The translations under genes and the position numbers were made by a program. From Lacrimispora indolis DSM 755 (lineage in GTDB: Bacteria > Bacillota > Clostridia > Lachnospirales > Lachnospiraceae): DNA of 64,000 bases. Where the stretch lies: NCBI RefSeq assembly GCF_000526995.1, contig NZ_AZUI01000001.1:4692001-4756000 (forward strand), given 5' to 3'. A model generated the notes under the pieces. It was not told where the DNA came from. It searched no databases and saw nothing but the letters and a program-made list of their open reading frames with translations. Shown here piece after piece: positions 1-10,550 of the stretch (its first letter is position 1; each line of letters begins with the position of its first letter).

Positions 1-3000
1 CGGTATTTACACGTCAAGTACCAGTGCATATGTGTATCTGTCAGAATCAGAAGACGGAAAATTTGAAATAAAGGATAACCATGCGGACTATGGCGGCGGG
101 ATTGCTATTACAACTGGTTACTCATTTATGATGGATATTGACGGTCCGATCCAGAACAGTGCGGCTGTACAGGGAAGCAACTTCTATTTGAGCGGTTATG
201 CATACATTGATATTTTCAAAGGACATTTTAAGCAGCCGGTTCCATCAAAACAGGTGGAGGGCGTGTACAATATCTATATTGATGATACATCAACCAGTAC
301 CTACAGTAAGAATTTTGATTTCAGTAAGGTGACCGCTGATAAGAAAGATGGAGCCAATCCAGATGTTATCTTTTTAAATTCAGGAAGCTCTTTCCTGACA
401 GTACTTGCAGCGCCGCAAGATGATAATACGTCTTATGCAGCCTTTCCGATTGATTTAAACAGTGAAGTGTTTCAATCCGGCAGTGTAGTACTGAAACCAT
501 TGGGAAATTCTGCGACCCGGGCAATGCTGGAACCAAATCCTGATCTATCCGGATGGGTTCAGGTAAACCGGACATATCCTGCATTGTTGAGTGCAATGGG
601 CAATTTAGATCATTTTCGCGGTGGTGAGCTGCCAAGAAGAAGTGAACTGGGCGGATTTAGAGATGCAGTTTACACCGCAAGAACGAATGTCATTATTGTT
701 GGCCAGGGCGTGTATTTAGCAGGATATAAAAGTGATGGAACCGGGGGAAATGACAGCAATGGGGGGACTTCGCCGGCTGATGCGGTTGCAACGTTTGATA
801 AAGCAAAAGAAGTTTTACAAAATAGGATTAACGAGACTTCGATTCATGAAAGTACCCTTTCGGAGGAAGAAAGAGAAGGCTTTGCACCATTTATCTACAT
901 TTGCGGTCAGGTGGATATTAATGCCAATGAATTCTGGGAACTTAATTATGAGGATCCGTTGTATACAGATGTAAATGAATATTATGCAATAGCGGAAGTA
1001 CGCAACGGGACCCCGGTATATGAGCCGCAGGTGCGCCGGTTCGCCTCCTTTGTGCGGCAGCCGATGATTAAAGTAGGTAATGGCAGCAATACAGTGGCAT
1101 TTACAACCGGAAGGCTGATAATTGATGGTATGGCAGATACTGTCGTTCTTGCTGATCAGAGTTCCTACAGCCCTGTGATCTATGGTTCAGCAGGTACTTT
1201 AGTGACGCTGACCGGAGATTCGATGATCAGAAATAATTACTACAGTGCACTGGACATTTATGGAGAAGTAACACTCAGCGGCGAAAATGGTGAAGTGAAC
1301 AAGCAGCTGTATAATAACCAGTCGCAGTATACGGTCCGGTTGTATGGTTCAGCCAAACTGTCGATGCTGGGAGAAGCAAAGATTATCACAGATAATACGG
1401 TTGATAAAGTTGCCAGCTTTAACGGCTATGGTATATGGATGGGGGGAGCGGATGTCTCCGTATCTATAGAAGGAAACAGTGCTATTATTCAGGGACCGGG
1501 TTCCACGCTGCTGAATAGCTATCTGATTTATTCTACTTATGCTAATACCTCCGTTCAAATGAAGGAGAATGCCAGATTAGAGACCGGCAATGCCGTGAGC
1601 GGTGCTATCTATATTTCCGGCAGTGGTTCAGCAGTTGACATGTCAGGAGATGCAAGCATTGCAACGATGGAAGGTGCTTATTGGTCGTATGGCATTTACG
1701 GGGGGGCCAATTTTTCCCTTACGATGTCAGACCGGGCCAACATTACTTATGGAGGAAAACGCAATACAACGACCTATGGTATCTATCTGTCTCCCTCAAG
1801 TACGACAACGGCATCGGTAAAGATGCAGGATCATGCGGCAATTATACTTGACAGTACGGCCACAGGCACATCCTATTGGTTTTATGGAATCTCAGTAAAC
1901 AACGGAATATCGCCGAAGGTTGAATTGTTAAACAATTCGAGAATTACTGGTAATCCCAATATTATGAGTCTTACCTGCGGGATTATTACAAACAGTTCTT
2001 ATGCAAAAGATGTAATGATTTTACTGAATATGGAAACTGACGGATCCGAAGAAGAATCAGTTTCGATCACGGATATGAGCCATGGCATTTACCTGGGGGC
2101 GGCAGAGAACAGCACTGTTTCAATGGGAAAGAAGGCTCTGATTACTGGCGGGGCAGACGGAATATATCTGACTGGACGCAGCAGCACCACATCAACAGCT
2201 AATATTCTGATGAAAGATCACAGCAGGATTTACAAAACCACCTATGGTATTTACTTTTATCAGGTTAACAGCAGTCCGATTAACATCCGGATGGAAGACC
2301 ATGCGGCGATCGAACAGAATAATATGGGGATCGCCGAGGCTACAGTGAACGGAAGTACTTCCTATGGAGCATCACAGGTGAACGTAGAAATGTTTGGTGA
2401 CTCCAGAATATCCGGTAACTCCAGCTCAGGAATTCAATTGGTCCATACTCAGAACAACTGGTCAGAAAGTACTGGGTACCAAAAGATCACGTTAAATGAC
2501 AATGCAATGATTGGCGGCAGTGATTATTACAGCAGCACGGATGCTGCTTCCGGAAATCAGGGAGCCGGAATATATGCCAACGGTCCGGTTCAGGTAACAA
2601 TGAACGGAACGGCTAAAATTTCCGGAAATGGTACCAATGTTAATAATGGCAGCACAGCAAGTTCAGGGATTTACCTGACACGTTCAACATCTGCCTCCTA
2701 TCACCGGGCCGGAACAGCAAGAATTACTTTAAATGATTTGGCCTCTATCTGTGATAATAAAGGCGGCGGTGTTTATGCAGCAACGATCGGCGACTCCACA
2801 ACAAGCTATCACAATGAAGTCATCATTGAATTAAATGGAATGAAAGATGCTGGAGGCTTTTCCACACCGTCTATCCAGGGAAATACAGATGCAGTCTATT
2901 TAGGGGCTGATGCAATCTTGCGGCTTAAGGGGGAAGCACTGGTAAAAATCAGTGACAGTCCTTATTCCTCGAGCTCTTATGTTGCACGTGCAATTGATAA

Positions 3001-6000
3001 TTATGGATGCATTGAACTGGATGGAAGAAGCTTAGTTAAGGGTCTGATTTATATGAACAACAGTACCAAGCCGATTACAATGACCCATGCTGCGACCGGT
3101 CAGACGCCAAAGTATGATTTGCATCTGGTGGAAGGCTTTGCCGGTAAGACAGTGGTTCAGCCTGATATGATTGGCATTACGGATCTTACGGGTGCGGGAA
3201 GCCAGCTGGCATATTTCCATAAGGCCAGTGCTGACGGAATGGCAGCCATGCGGCCGATGGTGGAGCTGTCACCAAATCTTGTGCTGCTGGGAGAAAATAA
3301 TGTTTATCTGTCAGGCAGCGGGAATGATGCCAACTCTGGCAACACTCCATCTACAGCGGTCAAAACCTTTAAACGTGCCAGAGAACTGCTGCAGGGCGGA
3401 GGTTATTATACGACCGGAGCGAATATCATTATCTGTACTTCGACCGTTAATGTACTTGCAGAGGATGAAGACTGGTCATTTGAACCCGGAGGATTCGTAA
3501 CGAATTCTCTGAGCGGGCAAAGATGGCAGCCGCTGGTAACCCGTTATGAAGGGTATGGCGGTATCCTGATTACGCTGTACGACAGCACCAGTACGGTTTA
3601 CGCTTCTACCGTTACGTTTAAAAATATCACAATAGACGGCGGCTCAGCCAATGGTATTGTATTGACAACAGCTGTGAATGATCAATTGCTGATGGTTGGC
3701 AGAGGAAGGACCGCTGTCCTTGGAGAGGGCGCAGTATTGCAGAACAACAAGGCTGTAACGACTACCTATAGCAACACCTCAGCATTGGGTGTGAAGGTTT
3801 ATGGCGGTATACTTGAGATAAGCGGTGGAACTATTCGGAATATAGTAAGAGAAACAAGCCGTAGTTTCAGTAGTTACTACTTTGCCTCTGCGGTAATGGT
3901 TCAGGGGGTCAGTACTTCTTATCCGGGAAATTTGATAATGAAGTCGGGGCAGATAATAAATAATGAACTAAATGCTCCAAATGCACAAGGTACCAGTGCA
4001 CGTATCGGAACGATTTATATACACAGCACTGTTTCTGCTCCCAGCGGTATGGAGATGAGGGGCGGCCTGATCGAGAATAACAAGATTGTTTCAAGAAATA
4101 CAAATCCGGGAGCAGCAGGTGCAATTGTAAATTATGATGGTGCTGTAACTATCAGCGGCGGAATTATCCGCGGAAATGAAGGAGGATGCGGCAGTGCAAT
4201 TTTCCATCAGGGCATTAACAGTTCTTCCCAACTGATATTCTCCGGCGGGCAGATCAGCGGAAATACGACAAATGCAACCGGACAGCAGTCTATCAATAAG
4301 TACTCGCCAATTTTTGTCATGCAGAAGGGGTTCGAACTGAGCGGCGGCGGTGCGGATATCCGTGACAGTATTTATTTATACCAAACCTTAAGTGCCATTA
4401 AAATAAGTGATCATATTTATCAGACCGGACGTTCCTATCATATATACTTAAATCAGGGAATCAGCTACTTTAGAAAAGGCAGTGTAGTTGTAGAGCCGGA
4501 TGGCAATAAGGTAACAAACGTCGGTTCCTATCTCTCATATTTTGATGTACGTTCAAATCCGTATGTACTGGATCAGGGAAGAACCAGTAACCTTGCCGGA
4601 AACGTGAGCGGGGTAAAGGAAGAACAATGCTTAATTCTGATGAAGGCAGTTTATCTTGATTCGGTAAACGGGAAAGATACAAATACAGGTTTAAAACCGA
4701 GCCAGGCCGTAAAAAGCTTTACCAAGGCCAAGAGTGTGGGGGTATTAACGACTCATGGAACGACGGAGCATTATGTGATTTACATATGCGGCAAGGCGAT
4801 TAATACAAGCAGTGAAAGTGTCTGGACATTACCGGAAACTGCTTATATGTGCCGCTATACCGGATTCCAGGTTTATGAAAGCGATGGAATTGAAACACCG
4901 GAGCTTGAGCGGGCATATTACGGCTGCTTGATTCAGCCGGACTATAACCTGACATTGAAAGATATCGCGATTCAGGGACGCAGAAGTACAGACAGTACGG
5001 TAAACAATGGTGACAGTATTGTGAATATTCTTACAGGGATCAATGTAACGGTAGAAAGCGGCGCAGTCTTTTCAAATAACAACAACATCGGCAACTATAT
5101 TGCCGAAGATGGATTTGTGGATAACTTAAGTTCAAAGGGCGGTGCCTTCCAAGTAGCCGAACGGGGAATCCTGACAATCAATGGCGGAGAGATAAAAGGT
5201 AATAATGCAACTTATGGAAGTGCAATTTATCTCAATGCAAGTGAAAGCGATCCATCATCCCTCGGACAGTTGTATCTGACCGGTTCGCCGGTCATATCCG
5301 GAAAAGTATATTTAAATGGTACGGCTAATGTTACTTCGGCGTATATACAGCCGGATGCTGCTTATATTCCTTCATCAGCATTACAGATTTCTGTCAGCAA
5401 TGATTATAATGGCCGTCCGTTGATCAGATATAAAGACGGTGCCGTGCCGGGTGAGACAGAGCTGAAATATTATTCTTTTGATGATGCGATCAAGGCATTG
5501 TATGATATTGTGAACAACAGTTCCAATGCTTCCATTCTGGAATTGAGTCTGAGAAGGGTAATTTATCTGGATGGTCAGAATGGGTCAGATGACACGGGGA
5601 ATGACGGAACAACTCCGGAAAAGGCGTTTAAGACATTAAAACGTACCTTTGAGGCGATTGGAAATCAGGCAGGTACCAATGGTGTTCTGATTTATATTGT
5701 GGATACTTTGGACATCACTGGGGGAACCAGTGAACCATCTGATATTCAGCTAATGAATATTAAGGTTTACAATAGTGACGGAACCTCCCATTATGAAGGA
5801 TATTATAAGGATCCGGGTGAGACTGTTAATATCCGGGGGCAGGTATATTTCAAACGATATTCCCAGCCCAAGGGGTATGCTGCTGCTGATCCTGTTTATG
5901 ATGGATTTAGCAACGAAACATTGCTTGACAGTTTATTCTATATCGGCAATGGCGGTAAACTGACTTTAAGCGGTATTTATCTGGATGGACATTCGATCAG

Positions 6001-8266
6001 CAGTGACAGCATTAATCCAACCTTAGTGGCACCGGCTGTAGTGGCTCAGGCCCCGCTGATTACCGTAAAAGGAAGCGGTGTACTGCAATGTTACCGTGCG
6101 GAGGGCGTGAGCAATGGCGTTCCTACCGCAACACTATTTATTAACAATTTTAATGAAAAAAACAAAAATGGACCGGAATACATCGTCGGCCATCTGAATG
6201 ATTCTGATATTATGGAAGGCAGCAGCGCGGGTATTGAGCTTTTAGATGATGGTACCTGTATTCTTGAATATACGGAATTTTCCAACCTTTCATTAGACGA
6301 TCATGTGATTTCCGGAGGTACAGATGTATACAGCAATGGAAACCTGCATTTCAGCCGTTATACGAACTTTGGCGGAAGTGTGTTCCTGGAGGGATTCGGA
6401 ACCAAAGATGCAAACCATGATACCAGCCGTTATCTGACTGTAGATGTGTATGGTACTCCAATACAAAATAATTTCCATGTTATGGTGAGAGATCCGTATA
6501 TGGGAAGAGATATGGTTCATTATCAGGCGGGAATCAATGCAACAGCCAATGATGCCGGTTATTTCCTGCTGGAAGAGCGGGTAAAGGATTTCTTCTGTCT
6601 GTCAAACCGCAGCGGATATCCGAATATCCTGGAGCTGCAGGTGCCGGTAGCCGTTTATATTGACGGAACAAACGGTATTGACGACCAGGGAGACCGGTTT
6701 GCCGGTTCGACTCCGAAGTTTCCTGTAAAAACGTTGGCAAGAGCTTTTGAGTTATTAAAAACCCGGGGTGGAAATACTGTTTATGTAGTCGGTACCATCC
6801 AGGTAAACAGTGATATCCAAATGACGGGACAGTCTTATATCGGCACAGGTGGAGCTGTTATGCTGGGCAGTACCAATAAGATTAACATTGTCCGATATAT
6901 ACAGCCGGATTTTGCAATTGATGATCCGGCGGCCGCAGCAACAGCGGAATATGATGTGGAGGATTTTACCGGTGCATTGCTGAATGTCAAGGATGGTGCA
7001 ACTGCCCAGTTCAGTGCAAACGTATACTTTGACGGACACAGTGAACCGAAGACCAGTACTGATCTTCCGGTCGGTGCGGTTGTAAGCCGTAACGGTGAGG
7101 CAAAGGCCCCGCTGATAACTGTTGAAAAAGGCGGAGCTTTGAATCTTCTGTCGAATGTAACCCTTTATAATAATAACAATACTTATGATCTGGAAACAGA
7201 TCTTAATGGCCAGCATGGCGGTGCCATCTTAAACAGCGGCACGACGACGGTTGATAGTACTCTCTTTGAGAACAACAAGGCCGCGAAAGGGTCTGTAGTA
7301 TATCAGGACGGTACTTTTATGATCGTAAGTGCTCCGGAAAAACTGGATGGTCATCAGAATACATTTTACCTGACCTCTGTGAATACCGGAACGGAAGAAA
7401 ATCCTGTCTGGGGAACTGACCACGTGATTCAGACGGCAATAGCAATACCGGCGAATCAGATTTTCGACATTGATATGGATCATGGAGTAAAAGGCAGAGA
7501 TGTGGTGCGGTTTACCAGCAGTTCGGCTTATCATCCCAATGCGGACGCGGAGCATGAACATTTCCATTTGGGAAGTACGGTATCAGAGAACTTATTCCTG
7601 GTAGAAGCTGAAAGCGATCCGGATGTTCTTGAATTGCAGGACTGGGAAATTTTAAAGGTTGAAGTACCGGCTGACATTTACCTGGTCGTACGTCGGAGAG
7701 GTTCTTATGACAGTACGAACAAATTAATGAGTGTTAATGATTCTTCTGCAGTCACTGATCTGTTTACCGCACCGGAGTATATGATAAAAAACAAGGGAAT
7801 CTATGACGCGAAAGTATCCATTACCGGATTTGAAAATAAGACGATGGAGACAGGGATTACAGCTGACCCGTCTTATCTGATGAATCTGACCGCCAGTGCG
7901 GCTGTAACAACAGCTGAGAATGATTTGTACCTGGCCGTAAAAGGTTTAGATGATGCAAGCGGCGGCACGGGATTTGATATCCCGGAGACTTCGCTGCAGC
8001 CTTATGCAGAAGCTACGGTCACTGCAGCACCGATTGTACTGGGAACTTTGAAAACGCAAACGTCCGGTAACTTTACCTTTGTAGGAGCCGTAGGTAATGG
8101 GTTTGTGGATAAGTATATGGATGCCTCCTTCCCGATTGAAGGATCTACCAAGGCTGAAGTACAAGAATACATGGACGGAACTTCTAACTCCGGTGCAGTC
8201 AATGCCAGAGCAAAATATCTGATGAAATATAAGGTAGAGATTGTTCCGCCAAGAAGGTCTCCTTAA
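1..8266 (+). CDS. Giant right-handed beta-helix surface protein, 5' partial
   Basis: The frame is open from the first base, so the true start lies upstream; the GTG at 32 is only the first start-like codon. At least 2,750 residues are present. The sequence is dominated by short Asn/Gly/Ser-rich beta-strand repeats (GNSxI, ISGG, ISGN types) typical of pectate-lyase-like parallel beta-helices. Five module headers of the form VYLDGxNGxDxxxGxxPxxAVKTFxxA begin near 701, 3300, 4648, 5555 and 6646 and precede each helix block. The last ~200 residues form a different, probably globular beta domain ending in VEIVPPRRSP. There is no LPXTG-like motif, hydrophobic tail or positive tail, so sortase anchoring of this protein is not evident. 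It is followed at 26 nt by a membrane protein, a sortase and a cyclophilin, suggesting a surface adhesin or glycan-binding protein made with its own export partners. Substrate unknown. Confidence 0.85.
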   Translation, partial: GIYTSSTSAYVYLSESEDGKFEIKDNHADYGGGIAITTGYSFMMDIDGPIQNSAAVQGSNFYLSGYAYIDIFKGHFKQPVPSKQVEGVYNIYIDDTSTSTYSKNFDFSKVTADKKDGANPDVIFLNSGSSFLTVLAAPQDDNTSYAAFPIDLNSEVFQSGSVVLKPLGNSATRAMLEPNPDLSGWVQVNRTYPALLSAMGNLDHFRGGELPRRSELGGFRDAVYTARTNVIIVGQGVYLAGYKSDGTGGNDSNGGTSPADAVATFDKAKEVLQNRINETSIHESTLSEEEREGFAPFIYICGQVDINANEFWELNYEDPLYTDVNEYYAIAEVRNGTPVYEPQVRRFASFVRQPMIKVGNGSNTVAFTTGRLIIDGMADTVVLADQSSYSPVIYGSAGTLVTLTGDSMIRNNYYSALDIYGEVTLSGENGEVNKQLYNNQSQYTVRLYGSAKLSMLGEAKIITDNTVDKVASFNGYGIWMGGADVSVSIEGNSAIIQGPGSTLLNSYLIYSTYANTSVQMKENARLETGNAVSGAIYISGSGSAVDMSGDASIATMEGAYWSYGIYGGANFSLTMSDRANITYGGKRNTTTYGIYLSPSSTTTASVKMQDHAAIILDSTATGTSYWFYGISVNNGISPKVELLNNSRITGNPNIMSLTCGIITNSSYAKDVMILLNMETDGSEEESVSITDMSHGIYLGAAENSTVSMGKKALITGGADGIYLTGRSSTTSTANILMKDHSRIYKTTYGIYFYQVNSSPINIRMEDHAAIEQNNMGIAEATVNGSTSYGASQVNVEMFGDSRISGNSSSGIQLVHTQNNWSESTGYQKITLNDNAMIGGSDYYSSTDAASGNQGAGIYANGPVQVTMNGTAKISGNGTNVNNGSTASSGIYLTRSTSASYHRAGTARITLNDLASICDNKGGGVYAATIGDSTTSYHNEVIIELNGMKDAGGFSTPSIQGNTDAVYLGADAILRLKGEALVKISDSPYSSSSYVARAIDNYGCIELDGRSLVKGLIYMNNSTKPITMTHAATGQTPKYDLHLVEGFAGKTVVQPDMIGITDLTGAGSQLAYFHKASADGMAAMRPMVELSPNLVLLGENNVYLSGSGNDANSGNTPSTAVKTFKRARELLQGGGYYTTGANIIICTSTVNVLAEDEDWSFEPGGFVTNSLSGQRWQPLVTRYEGYGGILITLYDSTSTVYASTVTFKNITIDGGSANGIVLTTAVNDQLLMVGRGRTAVLGEGAVLQNNKAVTTTYSNTSALGVKVYGGILEISGGTIRNIVRETSRSFSSYYFASAVMVQGVSTSYPGNLIMKSGQIINNELNAPNAQGTSARIGTIYIHSTVSAPSGMEMRGGLIENNKIVSRNTNPGAAGAIVNYDGAVTISGGIIRGNEGGCGSAIFHQGINSSSQLIFSGGQISGNTTNATGQQSINKYSPIFVMQKGFELSGGGADIRDSIYLYQTLSAIKISDHIYQTGRSYHIYLNQGISYFRKGSVVVEPDGNKVTNVGSYLSYFDVRSNPYVLDQGRTSNLAGNVSGVKEEQCLILMKAVYLDSVNGKDTNTGLKPSQAVKSFTKAKSVGVLTTHGTTEHYVIYICGKAINTSSESVWTLPETAYMCRYTGFQVYESDGIETPELERAYYGCLIQPDYNLTLKDIAIQGRRSTDSTVNNGDSIVNILTGINVTVESGAVFSNNNNIGNYIAEDGFVDNLSSKGGAFQVAERGILTINGGEIKGNNATYGSAIYLNASESDPSSLGQLYLTGSPVISGKVYLNGTANVTSAYIQPDAAYIPSSALQISVSNDYNGRPLIRYKDGAVPGETELKYYSFDDAIKALYDIVNNSSNASILELSLRRVIYLDGQNGSDDTGNDGTTPEKAFKTLKRTFEAIGNQAGTNGVLIYIVDTLDITGGTSEPSDIQLMNIKVYNSDGTSHYEGYYKDPGETVNIRGQVYFKRYSQPKGYAAADPVYDGFSNETLLDSLFYIGNGGKLTLSGIYLDGHSISSDSINPTLVAPAVVAQAPLITVKGSGVLQCYRAEGVSNGVPTATLFINNFNEKNKNGPEYIVGHLNDSDIMEGSSAGIELLDDGTCILEYTEFSNLSLDDHVISGGTDVYSNGNLHFSRYTNFGGSVFLEGFGTKDANHDTSRYLTVDVYGTPIQNNFHVMVRDPYMGRDMVHYQAGINATANDAGYFLLEERVKDFFCLSNRSGYPNILELQVPVAVYIDGTNGIDDQGDRFAGSTPKFPVKTLARAFELLKTRGGNTVYVVGTIQVNSDIQMTGQSYIGTGGAVMLGSTNKINIVRYIQPDFAIDDPAAAATAEYDVEDFTGALLNVKDGATAQFSANVYFDGHSEPKTSTDLPVGAVVSRNGEAKAPLITVEKGGALNLLSNVTLYNNNNTYDLETDLNGQHGGAILNSGTTTVDSTLFENNKAAKGSVVYQDGTFMIVSAPEKLDGHQNTFYLTSVNTGTEENPVWGTDHVIQTAIAIPANQIFDIDMDHGVKGRDVVRFTSSSAYHPNADAEHEHFHLGSTVSENLFLVEAESDPDVLELQDWEILKVEVPADIYLVVRRRGSYDSTNKLMSVNDSSAVTDLFTAPEYMIKNKGIYDAKVSITGFENKTMETGITADPSYLMNLTASAAVTTAENDLYLAVKGLDDASGGTGFDIPETSLQPYAEATVTAAPIVLGTLKTQTSGNFTFVGAVGNGFVDKYMDASFPIEGSTKAEVQEYMDGTSNSGAVNARAKYLMKYKVEIVPPRRSP

Positions 8267-8292
8267 CACAGTCGAAAGAGAGGGTTTTAGCG

Positions 8293-8892
8293 TTGGAAGA
8301 AATGAACGAAACACAAATTACACAAGAGAAAGTCTCTGAAAAAGACCCTGCATCTGGCAGTATAAGCAATAATAGAGGAGGGAGGAAGGGCAAGAAAAAA
8401 GCCCTTCTTCTGATCCTGCTGTTGTTTATCGCTGCAGGTGGTGGATATTGGTGGTATACACAGAATCAGGTGATGGATGCGACAACCAAATACTGGTTTG
8501 ACAAGTTGGCTCAGGATGGTTCTTTGCAGGGAAAAACACCGACAGAAGTTCAGGGGATTCTGAATTCCGTTGTGGAAGAAGGCATGTTTAACGTATCCAT
8601 GAATGCCAAAGCTATTTTTAACGATGCAAAAAGTGAAGGTTCTATTGGTCTGGAGAATATTCCGGAAAACCGTTATTACTGCCGTGTAGTAATTCGAAGA
8701 GATGATACAAATGAAGTGTTGTATGAGAGTCAGGGTCTAAAACCGGGACAGTATATTGATAAGATAAAGTTAAAACAAAACCTTCCGCCCGGAAACTACG
8801 ATTGTACTGCCCAGGTAATAGCGACCGATCCGGAGTCTTTGGAGGATATCGGACAGGTTCAGGTAAAGATTCAGGTTCTTGTACTCAATTAG
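8293..8892 (+). CDS. Membrane-anchored protein, paralogue of 10551-11030
   Basis: 199 residues from a TTG start. GAGAGGG lies about 8 nt upstream of the TTG, whereas the in-frame ATG at 8302 has no usable spacer, so TTG is preferred. A charged N-terminus (RKGKKK) is followed by one transmembrane segment at about residues 37-54, giving a cytoplasmic N-terminus and an outside C-terminus. The last ~100 residues look like a beta-sandwich: DDTNEVLYES, LKPGQ, LPPGNYDCTA and DPES recur in the same order in the protein encoded at 10551-11030. No named family is recognised. It sits between the giant beta-helix protein and a sortase, so a role in holding, folding or presenting the surface protein is inferred from context only. 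Confidence 0.8.
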   Translation: MEEMNETQITQEKVSEKDPASGSISNNRGGRKGKKKALLLILLLFIAAGGGYWWYTQNQVMDATTKYWFDKLAQDGSLQGKTPTEVQGILNSVVEEGMFNVSMNAKAIFNDAKSEGSIGLENIPENRYYCRVVIRRDDTNEVLYESQGLKPGQYIDKIKLKQNLPPGNYDCTAQVIATDPESLEDIGQVQVKIQVLVLN

Positions 8893-8895
8893 GAT

Positions 8896-9678
8896 ATGTG
8901 GATGAAGAATAAACGATTACTATTTCGTGGACTGTCCTTATTATGTTTGGCTGGAGTTGTTTTTTGCGGCTGGAATTTTTATCAGGAGATGAACCCCAGG
9001 GTTTGTGCCGAGCAGGCATATGGCCAGATAAGAGTGATGGCATTCGGAGCTTCCGTTGATGGTGATAAGGATATTAGAACCGTAGATACACGTACAAGGA
9101 AAAGGCCGGATTTTGAGACATTGCTGCAATGGAATCCAGATATTACAGGATGGATCTGGTTGCCGGAATCCGATATTGATTATCCGGTAGTACAGGGGGG
9201 AGATAATGATTATTATCTGAATCATACTGCTGATGGTGTGAGAAGTATCATTGGTTCCATTTTCATGGATAGCCAAAACCGGAAAGAGTTTCAGGATGAT
9301 GTGACTGTTCTGTATGGGCATCACATCAGAGGAGGGCGGATGTTCTCCTCCCTTTCCGGGTATAAGACACAAAGTTATTATGAGGAGCATCCAGTTCTGT
9401 ATTTGTATACTCCTGATAAGGATTATCGGGTAGACTTATTTGCCGGAGAGATACTGGATGGCCAGAAAGGAACATTTCCGATTGTATTTAAACATGCAGA
9501 TGCACGGGAGAGGTGGTTAAAAAAGCTTTTGGATTCTTCCACATTTGAAAGTCCGGTTGCAGTAGGAGAAAATGAAAGAATACTGGCACTTTGTACCTGT
9601 TCCTATGAATATAACGATGCCAGATATGTAGTATATGGAATTTTAAGTGATATGGAGGAAGAACGGTATGACAAATAA
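8896..9678 (+). CDS. srtB: Class B sortase
   Basis: 260 residues. An N-terminal signal-anchor (about residues 7-25) is followed by a class B-type sortase domain with NPDITGWIWLPESDIDYPVVQ near the domain start. The catalytic triad is visible: His142 in YGHH, Cys235 in LCTC and Arg243 in DARYVV. Sortases cleave a C-terminal sorting signal and transfer the protein to peptidoglycan or to a pilin. The start is uncertain: ATG 8902, with AGGA 7 nt upstream, is as likely as ATG 8896. The gene starts 3 nt after the upstream membrane protein and overlaps the cyclophilin gene by 11 nt, so it is in one operon. No sorting signal is visible in the neighbouring proteins, so its substrate is probably encoded elsewhere or is unusual. 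Confidence 0.92.
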   Translation: MWMKNKRLLFRGLSLLCLAGVVFCGWNFYQEMNPRVCAEQAYGQIRVMAFGASVDGDKDIRTVDTRTRKRPDFETLLQWNPDITGWIWLPESDIDYPVVQGGDNDYYLNHTADGVRSIIGSIFMDSQNRKEFQDDVTVLYGHHIRGGRMFSSLSGYKTQSYYEEHPVLYLYTPDKDYRVDLFAGEILDGQKGTFPIVFKHADARERWLKKLLDSSTFESPVAVGENERILALCTCSYEYNDARYVVYGILSDMEEERYDK

Positions 9679-10546
9679 GAGTAAGATAATTCCACTGGTA
9701 TGCCTGGCTGTTTTGCTGGTCACCGGCTGCGTAAAGAAACAGAGTTATGCAGAAGTATCTCCGGATATTGCAGACAATTTTCCTATTCAGGCAGAACCGG
9801 CAGAGAATCCACAATTAGCAGAATCCCATGGACCTTACGCAATTCTCCATACTACGGCTGGAGATGTTACCATTCTACTGTATCCACAGCAGGCTCCCAA
9901 AGCAGTAGAGAATTTTATCGGTCTGGCAAAAGAAGGTTACTACAACGGCAGCTTGTTCCATTACGCAAAACGGGGTGAACTGACCCAAGGCGGAAAACCG
10001 GGAGATCCGGAAGCAGAGGAAAGAAGCCTTTGGGGGGATCCATTTGAAGATGAGACTGACAATGGGCTGTATCATTTTAAAGGTGCGGTTGCAATGGCCG
10101 GTGACGGAGGCATTACCCGCAACAGTAATTTGAGCCAGTTTTATCTTCTTATAAGGGAGGACACCCCGGAAGATGACCGGATTGTCCCGGCTAACTGCTA
10201 TATGAATGATTTGATGAATATGCGTCTGAAAGACTTAGAAGAGCTTGGTAAGGAAAAACCGATGAGTGAAGAGGAAATTCAAAAATTTGAGGACGATTTA
10301 AATGGGGAAATTCAGGCCATTGCAACCGATGGGATACCAAGCGAATATGAAGCTAAGTATGCACCTGTGGGAGCGAGATACCGCCAGGTCGGTGGTGCCT
10401 GGGGACTGGATTATGGGCATACGGTATTTGGTCAGATTGTCGAAGGGCTGAATGTGGCAGAGGCAATTACCCAGGTAAAGGTATCAGCCGAAGAACGAAA
10501 GCCAAAGAAAGATGTGGTGATTGAGAGCATTGAAATCATTGAGTAA
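9668..10546 (+). CDS. Cyclophilin-like lipoprotein with altered active site
   Basis: 292 residues. ATG 9668 is chosen over 9647 because GGAGGAAG precedes it and a clean lipoprotein signal follows (LLVTG then Cys, lipobox near residue 21). The cyclophilin fold is clear from TTAGDVTILLYPQQAPKAVENF, FEDE, the NSNLSQFYLL segment and GHTVFGQIVEGLNVAEAI. The catalytic Arg of the FHR motif is Tyr here (FHYAKRGELTQGG), and the following Phe position is Glu, while the Gln of SQF and the His of GHTVFG remain. An insert of about 80 residues, rich in Glu and Met, separates these last two motifs. This suggests a binding or chaperone role outside the membrane rather than normal prolyl isomerase activity, probably serving the giant surface protein in the same operon. 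Confidence 0.85.
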   Translation: MTNKSKIIPLVCLAVLLVTGCVKKQSYAEVSPDIADNFPIQAEPAENPQLAESHGPYAILHTTAGDVTILLYPQQAPKAVENFIGLAKEGYYNGSLFHYAKRGELTQGGKPGDPEAEERSLWGDPFEDETDNGLYHFKGAVAMAGDGGITRNSNLSQFYLLIREDTPEDDRIVPANCYMNDLMNMRLKDLEELGKEKPMSEEEIQKFEDDLNGEIQAIATDGIPSEYEAKYAPVGARYRQVGGAWGLDYGHTVFGQIVEGLNVAEAITQVKVSAEERKPKKDVVIESIEIIE

Positions 10547-10550
10547 AAAT

